Assembly (NCBI GenBank): GCA_035610835.1
Contig: CM069449.1
Location: forward strand, 57,573,782 to 57,637,781
Reading direction: 5' to 3'
Origin: Ophiura sarsii
Taxonomy: Eukaryota; Echinodermata; Ophiuroidea; Amphilepidida; Ophiuridae
DNA length: 64,000 nt
The notes beneath the pieces are model-generated. The model had not been told where the DNA came from. It saw only the letters and a list, made by a program, of their open reading frames with translations, and made no database searches. How positions within the stretch are numbered: position 1 is the first letter of the stretch; the number at the start of each line of letters is the position of its first letter. Shown here one piece after another: positions 22,092-34,439 of the stretch. A program made the position numbers and the translations under genes.

Positions 22092-22345
22092 CCGGTCGCG
22101 AATTTATTAACCGTAACAAACCAAACACTGTACAATGTACATGTGCATATGTATACTATACGATTTTTACTCCGTCAAGGTATCAAATGTTTGTTACGGT
22201 AAATAATATCGCGACCCGGACGCGAATTTATTAACCGTACACACTCACTGTATAAATGTATTGCTGTACAATGTACATGTGCTATGCGCTTTACTAAGTC
22301 AGGTATCAAATGTTGTTTACGGTAACGAACATCGCGACCCGGACG
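22092..22345. repeat. Two tandem hairpin units, about 122 bp each
   Basis: Copies start CCGGTCGCGAATTTATTAAC (22092) and CCGGACGCGAATTTATTAAC (22217). Each contains TACAATGTACATGTGC and AGGTATCAAATGTTG or a close variant. Within each, TTATTAACCGTAAC near the start pairs with GTTACGGTAA near the end, so every unit can fold. The 66-codon ORF at 22175-22375 (-) is a shadow of this repeat. Confidence 0.8.
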
Positions 22346-22576
22346 TAGTACACGTACACGCTGGCTTCTACGCATTGTGAGGCAGTCTGTTTCAGGTATA
22401 GGGCGGTATTATTTGGTATAACAAAAGGTCAAATGTCGTGGCCAATCGATTAGGATCGATGAACTTAGTGGTAACTTTTCGCGAGTGGAAACGGGATGGG
22501 GGCGGTATTAAAAGTTAGCGGTAAAATTAGCGTTACAATTTAGCGTGCAGTGCCCCAGTAGAAACACGCTCATAGT
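22346..22576. repeat. Direct repeat copy 1 (pairs with 22866-23096)
   Basis: About 230 bp shared with the downstream copy: CGACCCGGACGTA, CGCATTGTGAGGCAG, GGGCGGTATT, ATAACAAAAGGTCAAATGTC, CGATTAGGATCGAT, AGTTAGCGGTAAAA and AGTAGAAACACGCTCAT. Ends at a TAGAAACACG terminus that faces the inverted terminus at 22690. Confidence 0.85.
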
Positions 22577-22659
22577 ATTTTTTCGAACACTGCTCTGGTT
22601 TGGTTAACCTACCATAGTATGTTAATTGTATTGACATTGTATGTATCTCATTTGTGGTG

Positions 22660-22688
22660 AAAACACTGAACTGAACTGAACTGAACTG
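22660..22688. repeat. Short (CTGAA)n tandem repeat
   Basis: Five CTGAA-type units ending at the element boundary. Confidence 0.9.
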
Positions 22689-22689
22689 A

Positions 22690-23096
22690 CTATGAGCGTG
22701 TTTCTACTGGGGAAATTAACGGTAAGTTGCCCAGTAGAAACAGCAAGATAATGGAAATAACGGTAAGTTTTTTAACCTCAAAAAACTTCACAAACCAGGT
22801 TTGTTACCGGTATTAAACGGTAACTTTCCCAGTAGAAAGCGCCACCCGTTTAATATTAACGTTATGTTCTGTGACCCGGACGTATACACATACACGCCGG
22901 ATTCTTCGCATTATGAGGCAGCCTTTTTCAGGTGGGGCGGTATTGTTTGGTATAACAAAAGGTCAAATGTCGTGGCCCATCGACTAGGATCGATAAATTT
23001 AGCAGTAACTTTCGAGTAGAAACAGGGGGGGGGGATTAAAAAGTTAGCGGTAAAACTTAGCGTAACTTTGCAGTGCCCTAGTAGAAACACGCCCAT
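22690..23096. mobile_element. TIR element with GTAGAAAC/GGTAA words, about 407 bp
   Basis: Left CTATGAGCGTGTTTCTACTG and right AGTAGAAACACGCCCATGG are inverted. CCCAGTAGAAA and GGTAACTTT or GGTAAGTT words recur inside on both strands. The right 230 bp is the second copy of the direct repeat. Contains a G-run at 23024-23033. ORFs at 22801-23019 (+) and 22911-23096 (-) are shadows. Confidence 0.75.
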
Positions 23097-23330
23097 GGTG
23101 ATAATTAGATTACTTCGATGCTGAATACAGTTATGAAATCAATAAATTCGTTCTTCTATTATTTGGTAATAGACCATATTTAAGCTGGTCTTTGAAACAT
23201 ATCAAATTCAGACAAATATTAATGACGCTGTCACGCATTGTCGTCTACTTTATGTACATGTAGGCCTATAGACTTCATTGAAGTTTCTTCTTATTCAGTA
23301 TATAATTAACTTCTTCTCTTTTACCCACAG

Positions 23331-23368
23331 GTTACCGAGACGAAATGGAGCAAAAATGGACGACCGAG
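23331..23368 (+). CDS. Candidate 38-nt exon with strong splice signals
   Basis: A branch-like TAATTAAC (23303-23310) and pyrimidine tract end in TTACCCACAG at 23330. After 38 nt comes AG|GTAAGA at 23369. All three frames are open. Two ATGs (23345 and 23356) have good context (purine at -3, G at +4), giving either MEQKWTTE in phase 0 or MDDR plus one base. It could be an internal micro-exon or an exon with the start codon of a gene whose other exons lie outside or are unseen. The product is unknown. It follows the repeat complex by about 235 bp. This is the only place in the window where acceptor, branch site and donor all look good within exon distance. Confidence 0.35.
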
Positions 23369-24458
23369 GTAAGAAAAATAATTTTCCTATATTTATATTT
23401 GTGTAATTATTAAAAGGTTGAAGGCCTACATTTAATTCCTAATATGTAATATACATAATTAATGTTGATACATTTGCTACATTGAAAGGAATGGGTACGT
23501 CACCATATTTTGATGATAATGTGCAAACGCGCAATCAATTTCCATTCATTACCTCATGAACATGTATGTCAGATGACCTCCATTCAAACGTGTTCAATTG
23601 GTTAACTAGTACGCGGGCGTGGGTAATTGAAACACAACAGTTAACCGCTACGCAAGCCTTATTGGGAACAAGCGTACATTAGGAACAAGCGTCCACGGGC
23701 TGCGGACATCGCGCATGCCATTTTGGTTAAGCACCGGCTCCTGAACCTGTTCATATTCGACCCGACTTCAAATTCTAGCTTTCTTTGCCGCAGATTTTAA
23801 AACGGCCATAACATCCGGTTGAATTATTTAAGCGGATAGAAATCATCCATGACCGAACAGCATATTTGTTGTACCACGTGAATCGCTACATGGTGCTTAG
23901 GAATGTCACTATCAATGAATGAATTTGTTCCCATGTTCCTGGCCCTGGCCCTCTACGGGGGTTTCGTCCGAGATAAGCTTAACGTTCTGTATCATGGTGG
24001 TAGTTCACGCTGGTCTGTTGCACATATCTTTAACTTGAAAAATACCCTGAATTTTCGCTACAAGAACATAGCATAGCAAGTATGTCTAAGCTTATTTTTG
24101 TACCAGCTGATTTTCGATTATTGTGGACTATTATAGCAATTGGATTTCAGTCCCTTGGCAACATTCTTTGGGCCTGAAATCATTTGTTTTGATTTTCCAC
24201 AATTACCTCAAAACACCAGGCAGTACGTAATATTTAACATCTAATTATAAACAAAAATCCGATCAAATAATATCGCTCAAAATTATATAATTAATGGCGT
24301 TAGAAATTTTGAAGGGAGCGTGTTTACTTCCAATTGAAATTACGATCTTTCATAGTAAAACTAGCGTCAAATATGTTTCAATAATATGCTACAACTTTGT
24401 TGGAAATTAGCACAGGGAATTGATACAGGAAAGGGTTAGCAATACCTCTTTTTTGCTT
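23369..24458. other. Possible intron sequence; no feature seen
   Basis: If the 38-nt exon is real this is the start of its downstream intron. No further convincing acceptor-donor pair, ORF or repeat. Confidence 0.4.
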
Positions 24459-24762
24459 TAACACTTCATTAAGGACATTCCATTCAATATTTTACAACGA
24501 TAAAAGAAACATATTTCTACCATTTGGCTTAAAAATAGTAAATTATATTCAAATTTCAGGAAATGTCCGGAATTTTTCGCAAATGTCCGGAAATTACCGA
24601 GGGCCATAACTTTAGATTCGAACATGCTACAGATGTAGAACAAAGTTTAAAATATGTATTTTTTAACCATCTTTCATGCTCTGCAATTAACTCATTTTCG
24701 ACAAAAAGTGAGTTAGCGCCTTTTGGAACTAAACTCTTCATATGGTAAAACCAATAGCCGCA
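24459..24762. mobile_element. Diverged relative of TTAA family i, about 304 bp
   Basis: The right end ATGGTAAAACCAATAGCCGC followed by ATGGAAAGTGTTA matches the family i terminus, and the left end TTTAACACTT is compatible. The interior differs from the other copies and has a duplicated AAATGTCCGGAA word. Overlapping ORFs at 24458-24748 on both strands are shadows. Confidence 0.55.
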
Positions 24763-26244
24763 TGGAAAGTGTTAGTCTTCAATTTAATGATGCCAATTCT
24801 ATGGCAAAACACCGTAATAGTTTTACGGTTGACTTTTACTCGACCGTACACCTAAGTTTTGTTAAATTCAGGGGAAATAGTTTTCCTTTTCAGTTATGAC
24901 ACGATAATTTATTGTTCAGGTACTTCCATGTTCGCGCCCCATTTTATAGCTGAGCATCCGCCATAATCATATAAATAATGCTCATATTTTTATCAAAAAT
25001 AGGTTATTTCTCAAGAGATAACCCGTTTAACCGCCATTTTCTGCTCCAACATTTGCAGACGATCGATAGTCACATTCTAGTCACTCCCGCGACGCTCGCG
25101 TAAGATATCTACTTACGTAAATGACGTGAATAATATTTATGATTAACACAATTTTAAGGCGCCTTATGTATTAACTTGTGAGCATCTGAATGTTAGCATT
25201 CAGCATTTTCCGGAACTGTTTAGACTATAATTTCAATAATGATAAGTGACGAGGGGTAATGAATTCTGAATTTTTTTTAGAAATGGATTGGATGAGTTAT
25301 AGTTTGCTTGAACAAAAATAAGTAAATTCATCTGTATCAAACTACGAATTGTCCTCAAACCAAGTTTATGATTTAATTAAGGGATGTTAAATTTACGGGA
25401 GTTATTTTGGTATCGTCTGTATCTAAAATAATATATAGGCCTACTATGATTATGTTTTAGACAGAGTAAGCCGCCTCCTCCTTAAGCTCTAAGAACACAT
25501 AAATCCTGTTTAATTGTTGAAAAATCAAAATAAAGTAAATATTGTACAGAAACTTCCTCTACTAGACGAATAAAACATATTAGATGTACGTACGCGCGCA
25601 TTGGCGATGCGCCCAAATCAGATAAACATATAACTTAATAAAGTAAAATTAGATCAACGCGAAAGGGGGTACACTCTTATAATGCAAACCTTCTTTTTGC
25701 CTTTGTTTACTTAAGTCTGAAAGGGCAAATTTGTTCACAGACTAAAAACCGATAATACAATATCCTGAAACGACGCTAGTTTTAAGTTACATGCTGAAAC
25801 AAATTGCCGCTTCTTCGTTAGGCTGTTTTACTGCGAAGATATGAAACGCTGTAGCAGTAATGTGCCCGGGGACACAACATGAATAGAATGCTTTTGCTCT
25901 AATCTACGAAGCTTAGAAGTATTAGCTACACGCTTTGCCGAACCTGATGATAACAGGATCCCAACAGAACAGCCAACAGTTTGTTTTGGGTTAAAGTGTC
26001 GCAGTAGTGAAAAACAAACGATGCGAAGTAATTGTTGTGATACGCACCAGATAAATATTTTGGTTAACAATTTCTAGTCAAACTAGACTATTAATATCCG
26101 GGACTGATATAAGCGGAAATACGGGTTTTTTTGTTGTCGGATTTTAGACTAAAAATGAAAAGAACAACAGGCTGCAATAAATAACTGCTCTATGATTGGA
26201 CTGACATATTTTCTTGTTTTAAATATTAACAAACAAAATCTTAA
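24763..26244. other. No gene recognised
   Basis: About 1.5 kb of AT-rich sequence. An 80-codon ORF at 25828-26070 (-) has no recognised domain and no splice context. Nothing else. Confidence 0.5.
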
Positions 26245-26631
26245 GGGGCATTGAGAGATGTATCGATATAATAAATCAGCAAATTTCTTAAAGATAATCA
26301 TCAACAAAGCCCAAATCCAAAATGTCATAAAATGTCATACAATTCCGACATCGCCTTCATGCCAAAATAATCAAATAACGGCACTTCCGGGTTGAGATTT
26401 GCCGCGAAATCTGTGAGTAAAACGAAGCATAACTTCCGAATTCAGCACCTTAGTTTCGATGTGATCATATCGAAACTAAGAAAATCATGAAATTGTATAT
26501 GATAAACGGCGATTGTTGGTAAACTGTTTCAGATGGTAGTTAGTATGCCTAAGTATTACTTTGATGCAAAAAACAAAACAAAATCCATGATAATTGAGGG
26601 CGCACTCCCATACGTATCTCTCAATGCCCCT
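26245..26631. mobile_element. TTAA-flanked MITE, 387 bp
   Basis: TTAA at 26241-26244 and 26632-26635. TIR GGGGCATTGAGAGATGTAT at the left pairs with ATACGTATCTCTCAATGCCCC at the right (one extra base). An inner TAGTTTCGAT..ATCGAAACTA hairpin lies at about 26451-26480. No ORF. A related fragment lies at 17185-17345. Confidence 0.92.
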
Positions 26632-28449
26632 TTAACTTACCATTAAACATTTATTGAATTCATGACGCTGACTCATGTCGGGTTGGTAACGATAGTTTTT
26701 CTTCAATTTTAATAGTATTTGTATAAAAATGATGCACAGTGTTTTTAAAAGTGCCCTGTTCGTGTGCGTTTCTTTAAGTTAAAACATCCCTCACAAAGGT
26801 CGAGCGCCCTCAATTATTTACCTGAAATTCACACTTATATTGAAGCTCTTTTTCGTCTACGCTGGTTCGACAGATTGTAACTCGTGTCCAACCACGTTGA
26901 AAAAAAGCGCAATTCTAGACCTTGTTTTAATAGACGATGGAGCAGGGACGACTGTTGTAAGTGCGTTATATTGCATTATGTTTACATTAATACATTATGT
27001 GGCATGGTAATACTCACAGTTTACTCATTATCGAATTTTTGAATTTGCCTGATTTCATTTAAATCAAAAAGCAAACAAGCAGCTCTAATTTTAAAGCCTC
27101 GTGTAATAAAGTGCAAGTTATTTGAAATCATGTATAAATTACGATCTGAATTAAACTCTATATAATTAAGCGCTCTGAAATCTAAAATCGATATGATAGA
27201 CATCTTTCTCTCTAGATGGTAACATTTTGTAGAAACCTCCCCAGCTTGCAATTTCTATCTTAAGGATTATGAACCAGTACTCCAAATATCGTAATTAAAT
27301 TCAATAATGATAACATTTTTAAACATATTGTAACATTTTGGAATGTCGTCTGTAGACGCCTGCCGCGTGGAAAGTGGTAAGATATACTGACAATGATACT
27401 ATATATACATTACCACCGGCACCGTATTGAGTATGATTTTCTTCTTGCATTTGACACTACCTTACATAAAATGTGATGCGATCTGTCAAAACCCGCCACA
27501 TGGTGGCATTTTTCATATTAGAGATATTCATATCATAAGAAAGCTGAAACTGTGCTGATTACAGAACTGTTTCGATCATTTTTCTACGATCACTACAAAA
27601 AAAAATATGAGTGAATGATGATTGTGATGTCATAAAAAGCTACAAAACAAGAAATCATGAAAACAGGCAAAAAAAAGACACATAATTCAATAGAATAACA
27701 TGTTAAGGTTAATGATAAAAGTGACTTAAGTAAGTTTTCGGAGGTGAAATTTCCTAAAAGATGATGACACAAAGTATTGGATATTCATTTTCTTTGAAAA
27801 TATCTTCGTGGGTTTTTTTTGGTTTTTTTAATTTAATCTTACACATATCCCTAGTTCACATGTTGGGACATCCGACGGGTTTTCACAGATCGCATCACAT
27901 TTATCGATAAATTCCGATCACAACTTAAATTAAATAAAATTAATCCGTTAAACTTAATATTTGTAAAACGTACATACATGTATGATGTCTTAAACATGGT
28001 GTCCCAAGAGTTTATATACCGTTTTAAATCCTGAAATATCTTTAGTAAACTATTTCGCAGTATCAATTTTAAAGAAAACAAATGTGTAGAATTAATTTGA
28101 TTCCAAACTTGTCTCCTTTGCTGAGGCCCTTTAATAGACAACAAACAGATATGGTTACATAATTCTCAATACCATTTGGTTCAACGTGCATGACGCCAGG
28201 TGTGTGTAGCTGTGATACAGGTTCCTCATATTCCATTCATTTGACTTTTGCAAAATGTCCTTCACATTTTATTCCCAACATGAATAATGTTTAAATAACA
28301 AAGATTATTTTAATTTGAAATGTAAATAGTCATCACGAACAACCTTTGTCTTCACATGTTCACTACCTCTCTCCCTCTCGCTCTCTTCAAGTCAATCCAT
28401 AAGCTCATTATTTATACTACGCGTTAAAATTTGCAGTTATACTATTAGT
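26632..28449. other. No gene; one TTAA family i fragment
   Basis: About 1.8 kb. Contains the fragment at 27289-27378 (separate entry). ORFs at 27021-27251 (-) and 27851-28144 (-, 97 codons) have no recognised domain. A short A-run and T/G-runs occur at 27597-27605 and 27811-27829. Confidence 0.45.
27289..27378. mobile_element. TTAA family i fragment
   Basis: ATTTTGGAATGTCGTCTGTA then GACGCCTGCCGCGTGGAAAG is the complement of the left terminus seen at 29905. The other half is missing. Confidence 0.8.
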
Positions 28450-28697
28450 CAGAGGGGCTATGTGGTCCCGTGGGATGTAAATGATAAGAAGTTGCCACCT
28501 ATTTATATACCGTATGTTGCTAAGGTACTAGGCATCATGAAAAACCATGTTGGCAAAAATGTAGATGCTGCAGATGGCCGCCATCTTGGATTTCAAAATC
28601 TCAAAATGTCTATTACCTTAACAACATATATAAACAGGTGGCACCTTCTAATCATTTACATCCCACGGGACCTTATATCACTACATAGTCCCCCTGA
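28450..28697. mobile_element. TIR element, about 248 bp
   Basis: Left arm CAGAGGGGCTATGTGG, CCCGTGGGATGTAAATGAT, AGTTGCCACCT is inverted on the right as AGGTGGCACCTTCTAATCAT, TACATCCCACGGGACC, ACTACATAGTCCCCCTG. Arms about 58 bp. The 96-codon ORF at 28462-28752 (+) spans it and is an artefact. Target duplication not resolved. Confidence 0.85.
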
Positions 28698-29904
28698 CCA
28701 TGTTCAGAAAACCTTCTTTGATACTTTGGCAACACAGCAGCTGTTACTGTAAGTTTGTAAAGTAGAATAATTCTTAAATTTTTCTCTATCCAAATATTGC
28801 CTTTACAAAGGTATCGATACTTTCGAGACACCCAGTACTTGCAGAAATGGTGGTCAAATCCTGAAAATACATTCAAGTGGTTGAGTAATACTGAAATATT
28901 GATCGTCGGGCAAACACTTAAATACACTTTCTAAAATTAGACATGAAGTAGCGTCAGCATGGATTCTACATTCTCTAAAATCCTCTAAGGATACCGAGAT
29001 ACTCAACATAAAGTGTAAGATAAGTAAGCAATCCATATTTCACAACGCAAAAAAAAAATCCAACGTCTGCTTTAACCCTTCACTTTAGTAAGCTGTTGAA
29101 ATTTGGCGCCAATGGCTCTAAAACCATGACTATACTTGCACTAGTCGTCAGCGGCGGCGACGAAAGTGCCAATTGAGCTATATCTCTGATTAGTCGATGG
29201 GTGACTAGCGGAGGATAGCAGTAGGCACTTCCGTCATTGGCTGCCGCTCTGAGCTATGATAAGTGTGATCAAGTTTGAAGTAGCTGTGTTTTTATGAAAA
29301 TCTAGATGCTGTATTGATTCACTAGCGGCTTGTTTTCTACTCGAGATAATGTTTCTGATATTTCTTCGGGAAAAATACTCAATAATGGTGAGGCGAATAA
29401 TAGGTCTTCTATCGTCGCCTTGCAAATGCTGCTAATAATTGCTTTCGTTCCATCCCTTCCATCGGCTTATAATTTGCCTTGATGCGCCATATTGTTATAT
29501 CTCTTTATAATTGACACAGTAATGGCCGAGAAATTGTGTTAATTGCGTAACCACATATACAGCTTACATACTTTCACTTTTTCACTGCTTGAATTGTTGT
29601 TGTCATCAAGATACTTTCAATTAGGATAACATTTGTTGTAATAAGAAATTTAGTAAATTCAATTCTGGATCCAGTTATATGTCACAATATACATGTATCT
29701 CTTCAGCAAATCACTTTGAAATAATTATCATACAATAGTTATAATACGGATCATTTGAATTTGTTTTATTTAACAAAACATATAATGTACAATGTACGTA
29801 CATCTTTACTACACAATAGTCCATTGTTTAGTTATGATTCTCTCTCTATTCAAACAAAATATTTATAACTAAAAAAAAAAAAAACAGGTTCAAGAGAATC
29901 TTAA
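28698..29904. other. No gene; small inverted repeat at 29150-29250
   Basis: AGCGGCGGCGACGAAAGTGCC (about 29150-29170) is inverted as GGCACTTCCGTCATTGGCTG continuing CCGCT (about 29224-29248), a possible short hairpin element. Otherwise AT-rich sequence with three ORFs of 60-84 codons on the - strand that I do not recognise. Confidence 0.4.
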
Positions 29905-30158
29905 CGCTTTCCATGCGGCAGGCGGCTGCAGACGACATTCCAAATTTTGACAAAATGTTTCAAAAATGTCAAAATTATTGAATTTCATTACCAAATTTGG
30001 AATCACTTTGACAAATGCATTGAAATAAGTACAAACATGCCTAGTATTGGTTTAGTAATCGTTGAGGTAGACCTTGACAGTTGGGTTTCTGTAGGTAAGG
30101 TAAGGTTTCTGAAAAATCTGTTTTGTATATGGTAAAACTAATAGCCGCGTGGAAAGTG
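29905..30158. mobile_element. TTAA family i MITE, 254 bp
   Basis: TTAA at 29901-29904 and 30159-30162. Left CGCTTTCCATGCGGC and right GCCGCGTGGAAAGTG are inverted. The asymmetric interior runs from GGCTGCAGACGACATTCC to ATATGGTAAAACTAATAGCC. Complete copy. ORFs at 29947-30135 (+) and 30041-30271 (-) are shadows. Confidence 0.92.
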
Positions 30159-30762
30159 TTAAAATGTTTGTGGTATGTTAAACACCAAATTAATGATATG
30201 TTGCTATCTGATACGCCGTTATTGTGACACTTCAAATGTTTCCAGTTATAAGAATATGACGTTCTTACCATGCAGCATCAAATATCCTATTGCAAACAAT
30301 CGCCATTCCGTTGTTGTATTGTCTTTTCTGGTGTATGCATGATCATTTTTACGAAACAATAATAGATTTCTTGACCGGTAATAATGGGTGCTTTCCTGTT
30401 TAGATATTGTGGCGTGGTCATTTCTTGCACTGATAAGATTATTAAAAAGATCTCTGCAATCAAATATCCTATATTGCATTAGAGAAAAGACGTTAATACA
30501 TCTAGCGTGGCGTTAATGTTCAACCCCGTGAAATATGTGAATGAGGTGGCTGTGTCCTTGATACGGAACATTCGTGATGCATAATTATAAGGTCATGGTC
30601 TTTGCTTGAAATTCATGAAAAGGCGACCCTCTGTAATGTGATTCAATGTGTCCTATTGTATTGCATGCTACACACAACTCTCTCTTTCGCGCTAAAGGAT
30701 TAGACACTAGACAGACCACAGAGACCGTATTTACACGTGGAACAGAATTACGAACGCTAATA
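30159..30762. other. No recognisable feature
   Basis: ATCAAATATCCTAT occurs twice (about 30269 and 30462). Short ORFs on the - strand show no domain. Confidence 0.45.
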
Positions 30763-31082
30763 CACCTATCAGTTGTAAGACGCACTATACGACCCCCGGG
30801 AGAGGTGCGTCGTGGGTGCGTCGTTTACCAATAATTCTTGACGGAGGGTACGTCAGTGGCAGCCTTTGGTCCTTCAAAAAAATGACGGAGGGTGCGTAAA
30901 GGTCCGTCACTTTACATGGGTGCGAATGGGCTGATAGTTGACTGAGGGTGCGTATTTGGATGGCAATGGTCCGTCGTTTTTTTGACACAGGCTGCGTCAT
31001 GGTACATGAGAAGTTGACGCACCTCGGTAAAGTGACGCACCACTCCCGGGTGTCGTATAGTGCGTCTTACAACTGATAGGTG
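30763..31082. mobile_element. TA-flanked GTGCGTCA-word foldback, 320 bp
   Basis: TIR CACCTATCAGTTGTAAGACG continuing CACTATACGAC is essentially perfect at both ends. TA at 30761-30762 and 31083-31084. The interior repeats GGTGCGTC, GGAGGGTRCGT and GGTCCGTC words. Same family as 9810-10794 but about one third the length. ORFs at 30585-31000 are shadows. Confidence 0.94.
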
Positions 31083-31519
31083 TATAATACACAGTCTTTG
31101 TTGAGAGTCTCAAGTGGCTAACATACATGTAGTAAATAATTATTACATCCTGATTTTTACCTAATACCTTGAACCATCTGATGATAAGTAAATCCTGAAA
31201 ACCGAAGTCTGATTGGTCAGAATAATGGATATATCTGTTGTTGCACTAATCAGAAACATTGTTTGAAGTCTTTGATTCATATGCATAGAATCATCAGGCA
31301 CCATCGATACGCAAAGCTCCGGACCTTTACGATGATGCCAGGGGACCAATTTTGCATTAACCAACGTACAGAACACTTATCAAACCGGTGAATGCTTTCG
31401 GATACAGAAACATTTGGAGGGGCATTATTATATATATAAATATAATTTAAAAAGGGATACACAGTTACTTACTCTTGAGTCCAGCATGATGATTACGTAG
31501 TTCCAGCTCATAGACCATA
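31083..31519. other. No recognisable feature
   Basis: ORFs at 31161-31376 and 31277-31462 (-) are unassigned. No repeats seen. Confidence 0.45.
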
Positions 31520-31803
31520 ATATTCTCATTTTGCCTTACGGAACGTGAACATCTTTATCAGTGCAATCTTTTAAAACGTCATTGAAGACATATCTTTTTA
31601 ATTTATGAATTGTGCAGAGTAGACTGTGTTTGTACCATTATTTTAAGTTATTGTTGTTGTATTTGTACTTTAAGTTATTTCTGATGTGTAATCAATGATG
31701 TAATGTTCTTATATTTTTTCATACATGTATGTTATGCACCTCGGGGTTATGTTTGCAATGTGAGGCACATTATAAATGCCTTTTTATTATTATTATTATT
31801 AAC
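31520..31803 (+). pseudogene. 3' end of a non-LTR retrotransposon (LINE)
   Basis: The frame beginning at 31531 reads LPYGT, a stop (TGA, probably from CGA), then TSLSVQSFKTSLKTYLFNL and a terminal stop at 31606-31608. FKTSLKTYLF is the typical C-terminus of CR1/L2/Jockey-type reverse transcriptase polyproteins. About 190 bp of 3' UTR follow, ending ATTATAAATGCC plus an (ATT)n tail at 31784-31801. A 5'-truncated dead copy, as usual for LINEs. Confidence 0.85.
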
Positions 31804-34395
31804 AAGGTAGAAAAAATACACTCTACCTCGAGAACTAAGACATTTTTATTTTGAACAACTAAAATTTTAACTATAAAGCAATGTTTACGATATGTTTCTA
31901 CTCTCATTATATAAATCAACCTTAGATGCAACTTATCGGTTTATAGATGACTCAATTGTAGATGAAATAATCATTCTGACAATATTATATCAATAGAGGC
32001 TGCTGCAATATCATATATATCCAAGGCAATTAAATGCATAGTAGATTTTTTTATTTCCACATGTTTATTTGATATGAGCCACGTTATTTATGTTTATAAA
32101 GTGAATGTTCAAAACACTGGGGATAATTATCGCCTTTTGGTTTGGATATAAATGTACACCTTTCATTTATGACCATATTTGGTGAATTTGATCTTCAGAA
32201 ATTTGGCGTAAGAATCGGCGCAAACCAATTGGGATCCCTATCTACTTTCTCTAAGTCAAATATAATTATAATCTTGTGTTGAGATAAAAAGTCAAGATCC
32301 ATCCAAAGTTTACTTTACACTTTCTGCAATTCCTTATTCCTTTAAGGACTAAATTGTTCTCCAAGATGAATATAGTATTTATAATATACAGTGAACCTTA
32401 CTAACTTCAACATCCCATTTTCTGTAATCCTTAATAAGGACCAGAATGGTGCTCCGCACTAAACGGAGTATGCATACATGTACGTTCAGAACCAAGTAAA
32501 GTACACTTCCCCATTCCTGCAATCTCATGAAGTACAAAATTAGTGCTCTATGAAAATAAAAGTGTAGTTACGTTTTACATGCCATCTACTCGGTATTAAT
32601 CATATCACTTCAATTCAATTCAAAATACAATCGTACCTGCTTCGTCAAAAAAATGTTTTCTTAATTTAAAAAAAAACTACCCGTTTTCACATGTCAATTG
32701 CATTCAGATTTACATTCTCGCCTGAGCCATTCAATTTCTTTCGGCAGAAATTGAATTATGAATTGCATGTATAGAGTTCATTGGCATTGATGTTTATGTT
32801 ATATTCAGAAGTGTTTAGTTGTCCTTGACGTTTATATACGTAAGCATCGTGTTGTCATTACCGCAATGACACCTTATGCGTAAACTCGTCTCCCCTAATG
32901 ATGAGTGATATCGTTTATCACCAAATTAAAACCGTTACTTACGTTCCCTTGTGTAGATCAAGTAAAATAAACCATTTATCATTATCCAATTAAAATTCAA
33001 GTCATTGCCCGCTGTTGAATTTTCAAAATAAGTCAACTACAGCTCGATTTTAAACATACTTGATCGGTTAAAAACATGATAAATTTTTCAGAGCGTCCTA
33101 TTATAACCCCAGATCAGCGGGATGTCTCTTAATGCCAGCCCTTCTCCTTCACCGTACACTACACTACGTAATTCCGTATCCTGAACGCCCCAGTTGTAAA
33201 TCCTACCCGTAATCAGGTCCTCGTGATTATGATAATACCCTGGTAAGTAAGCCACAGGCGTTATTAAATACCATAAAATTCAAAAACATCCTAGAGACAT
33301 GGATTTTGTCGCCACTACGTGAGCTGTTTAAGTGATCTTTACCTCGCGGCAATATGCCGGCCACTTGTCAGTACTTACCGCAAGTGGCTTTGCTCTGTTA
33401 AAGCCGCGTTAACTCGGGTAATTTGACCCGATGAGGGCGCTATCATCATATTGAGACTGTGACTCTACGAGACTGCCTTATCATGTTGTACGCATTGTAA
33501 TAAGTTTCATATTCTACGTAAGTTTCCCGTTGCTAGAGCCCTAAAAGAAACCCTAAATTAGGGTACAATCAGTATCATAGAGAAGGGACCCATAGACAAG
33601 GCGAACTATTAGAGTAAATTATTTACATTTAAGATAACAGGTGAACAAGTATAGAGGAATATATAGAGGAAGAAGGAAGTCAGCAAGGGATAGATGTAAA
33701 GTATGAAGAAGAGAAAGGGACGGCGGAAGTGAAAACACAGATCGATGTGTCATCATTCAATGGGTGTGTGCTGTATGGGTATCGTATGGGTACATATAAC
33801 ATGCTTGAGCTGTAGTTCAAAGGATAGTGTGTTTGTGATTTTGTTTTGTTTTAGGGAGATCATTCCATAGCTTTTGCGCCGCAATTTAGGATCTGATATT
33901 TTGGGGGAAGAGGATGAAACTTGAGCGCTTACCTTGTATATAATACGCATTAATCCGGGATATCCCTGGTGTGTACATATTCATAAGTTAGACTATAGTG
34001 TAAAGACGACATTACGGAATAAAGCTTAATAATCCTTTAATCCGTCAATAGATGATTTTGCGCTAGGTTAATTCCGTGCTGTCATACACTAAGGATAACC
34101 ATGAATCCGTCGATTTGTGGTGAAATATTTTGATAATTAGCTAGGTGAAGACTGCTGTTGTAGTAGTAGTCACGCCTAAATGAATGTAGTTGATTTTAAT
34201 ATATTATGAAGTCAGTGAAAGAGAGGTAATGTGTGTGTCGTGCCGCGGTGTGTCTTTGTTATAGTGCAAATAGCCCATGTTTTAGTGATATTTCAGATGG
34301 TGAGACTAGATTGGTAGCTAGAAACTCATATAATGCTGCATGTAGAGTAAGTTAAGGTGGAACCAACGTGATTTAGAGGGATTTTAAGATATGCT
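31804..34395. other. No gene recognised
   Basis: About 2.6 kb of AT-rich unique-looking sequence. CTG|GTAAGTAAG at about 33242 resembles a donor but has no convincing acceptor upstream. A 65-codon ORF at 33753-33950 (-) is unassigned. Purine-rich stretch near 33650-33730. Confidence 0.45.
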
Positions 34396-34439
34396 GATAC
34401 ACATGATTACTGACATTGTTAATGAAGCCAATGGTTATA

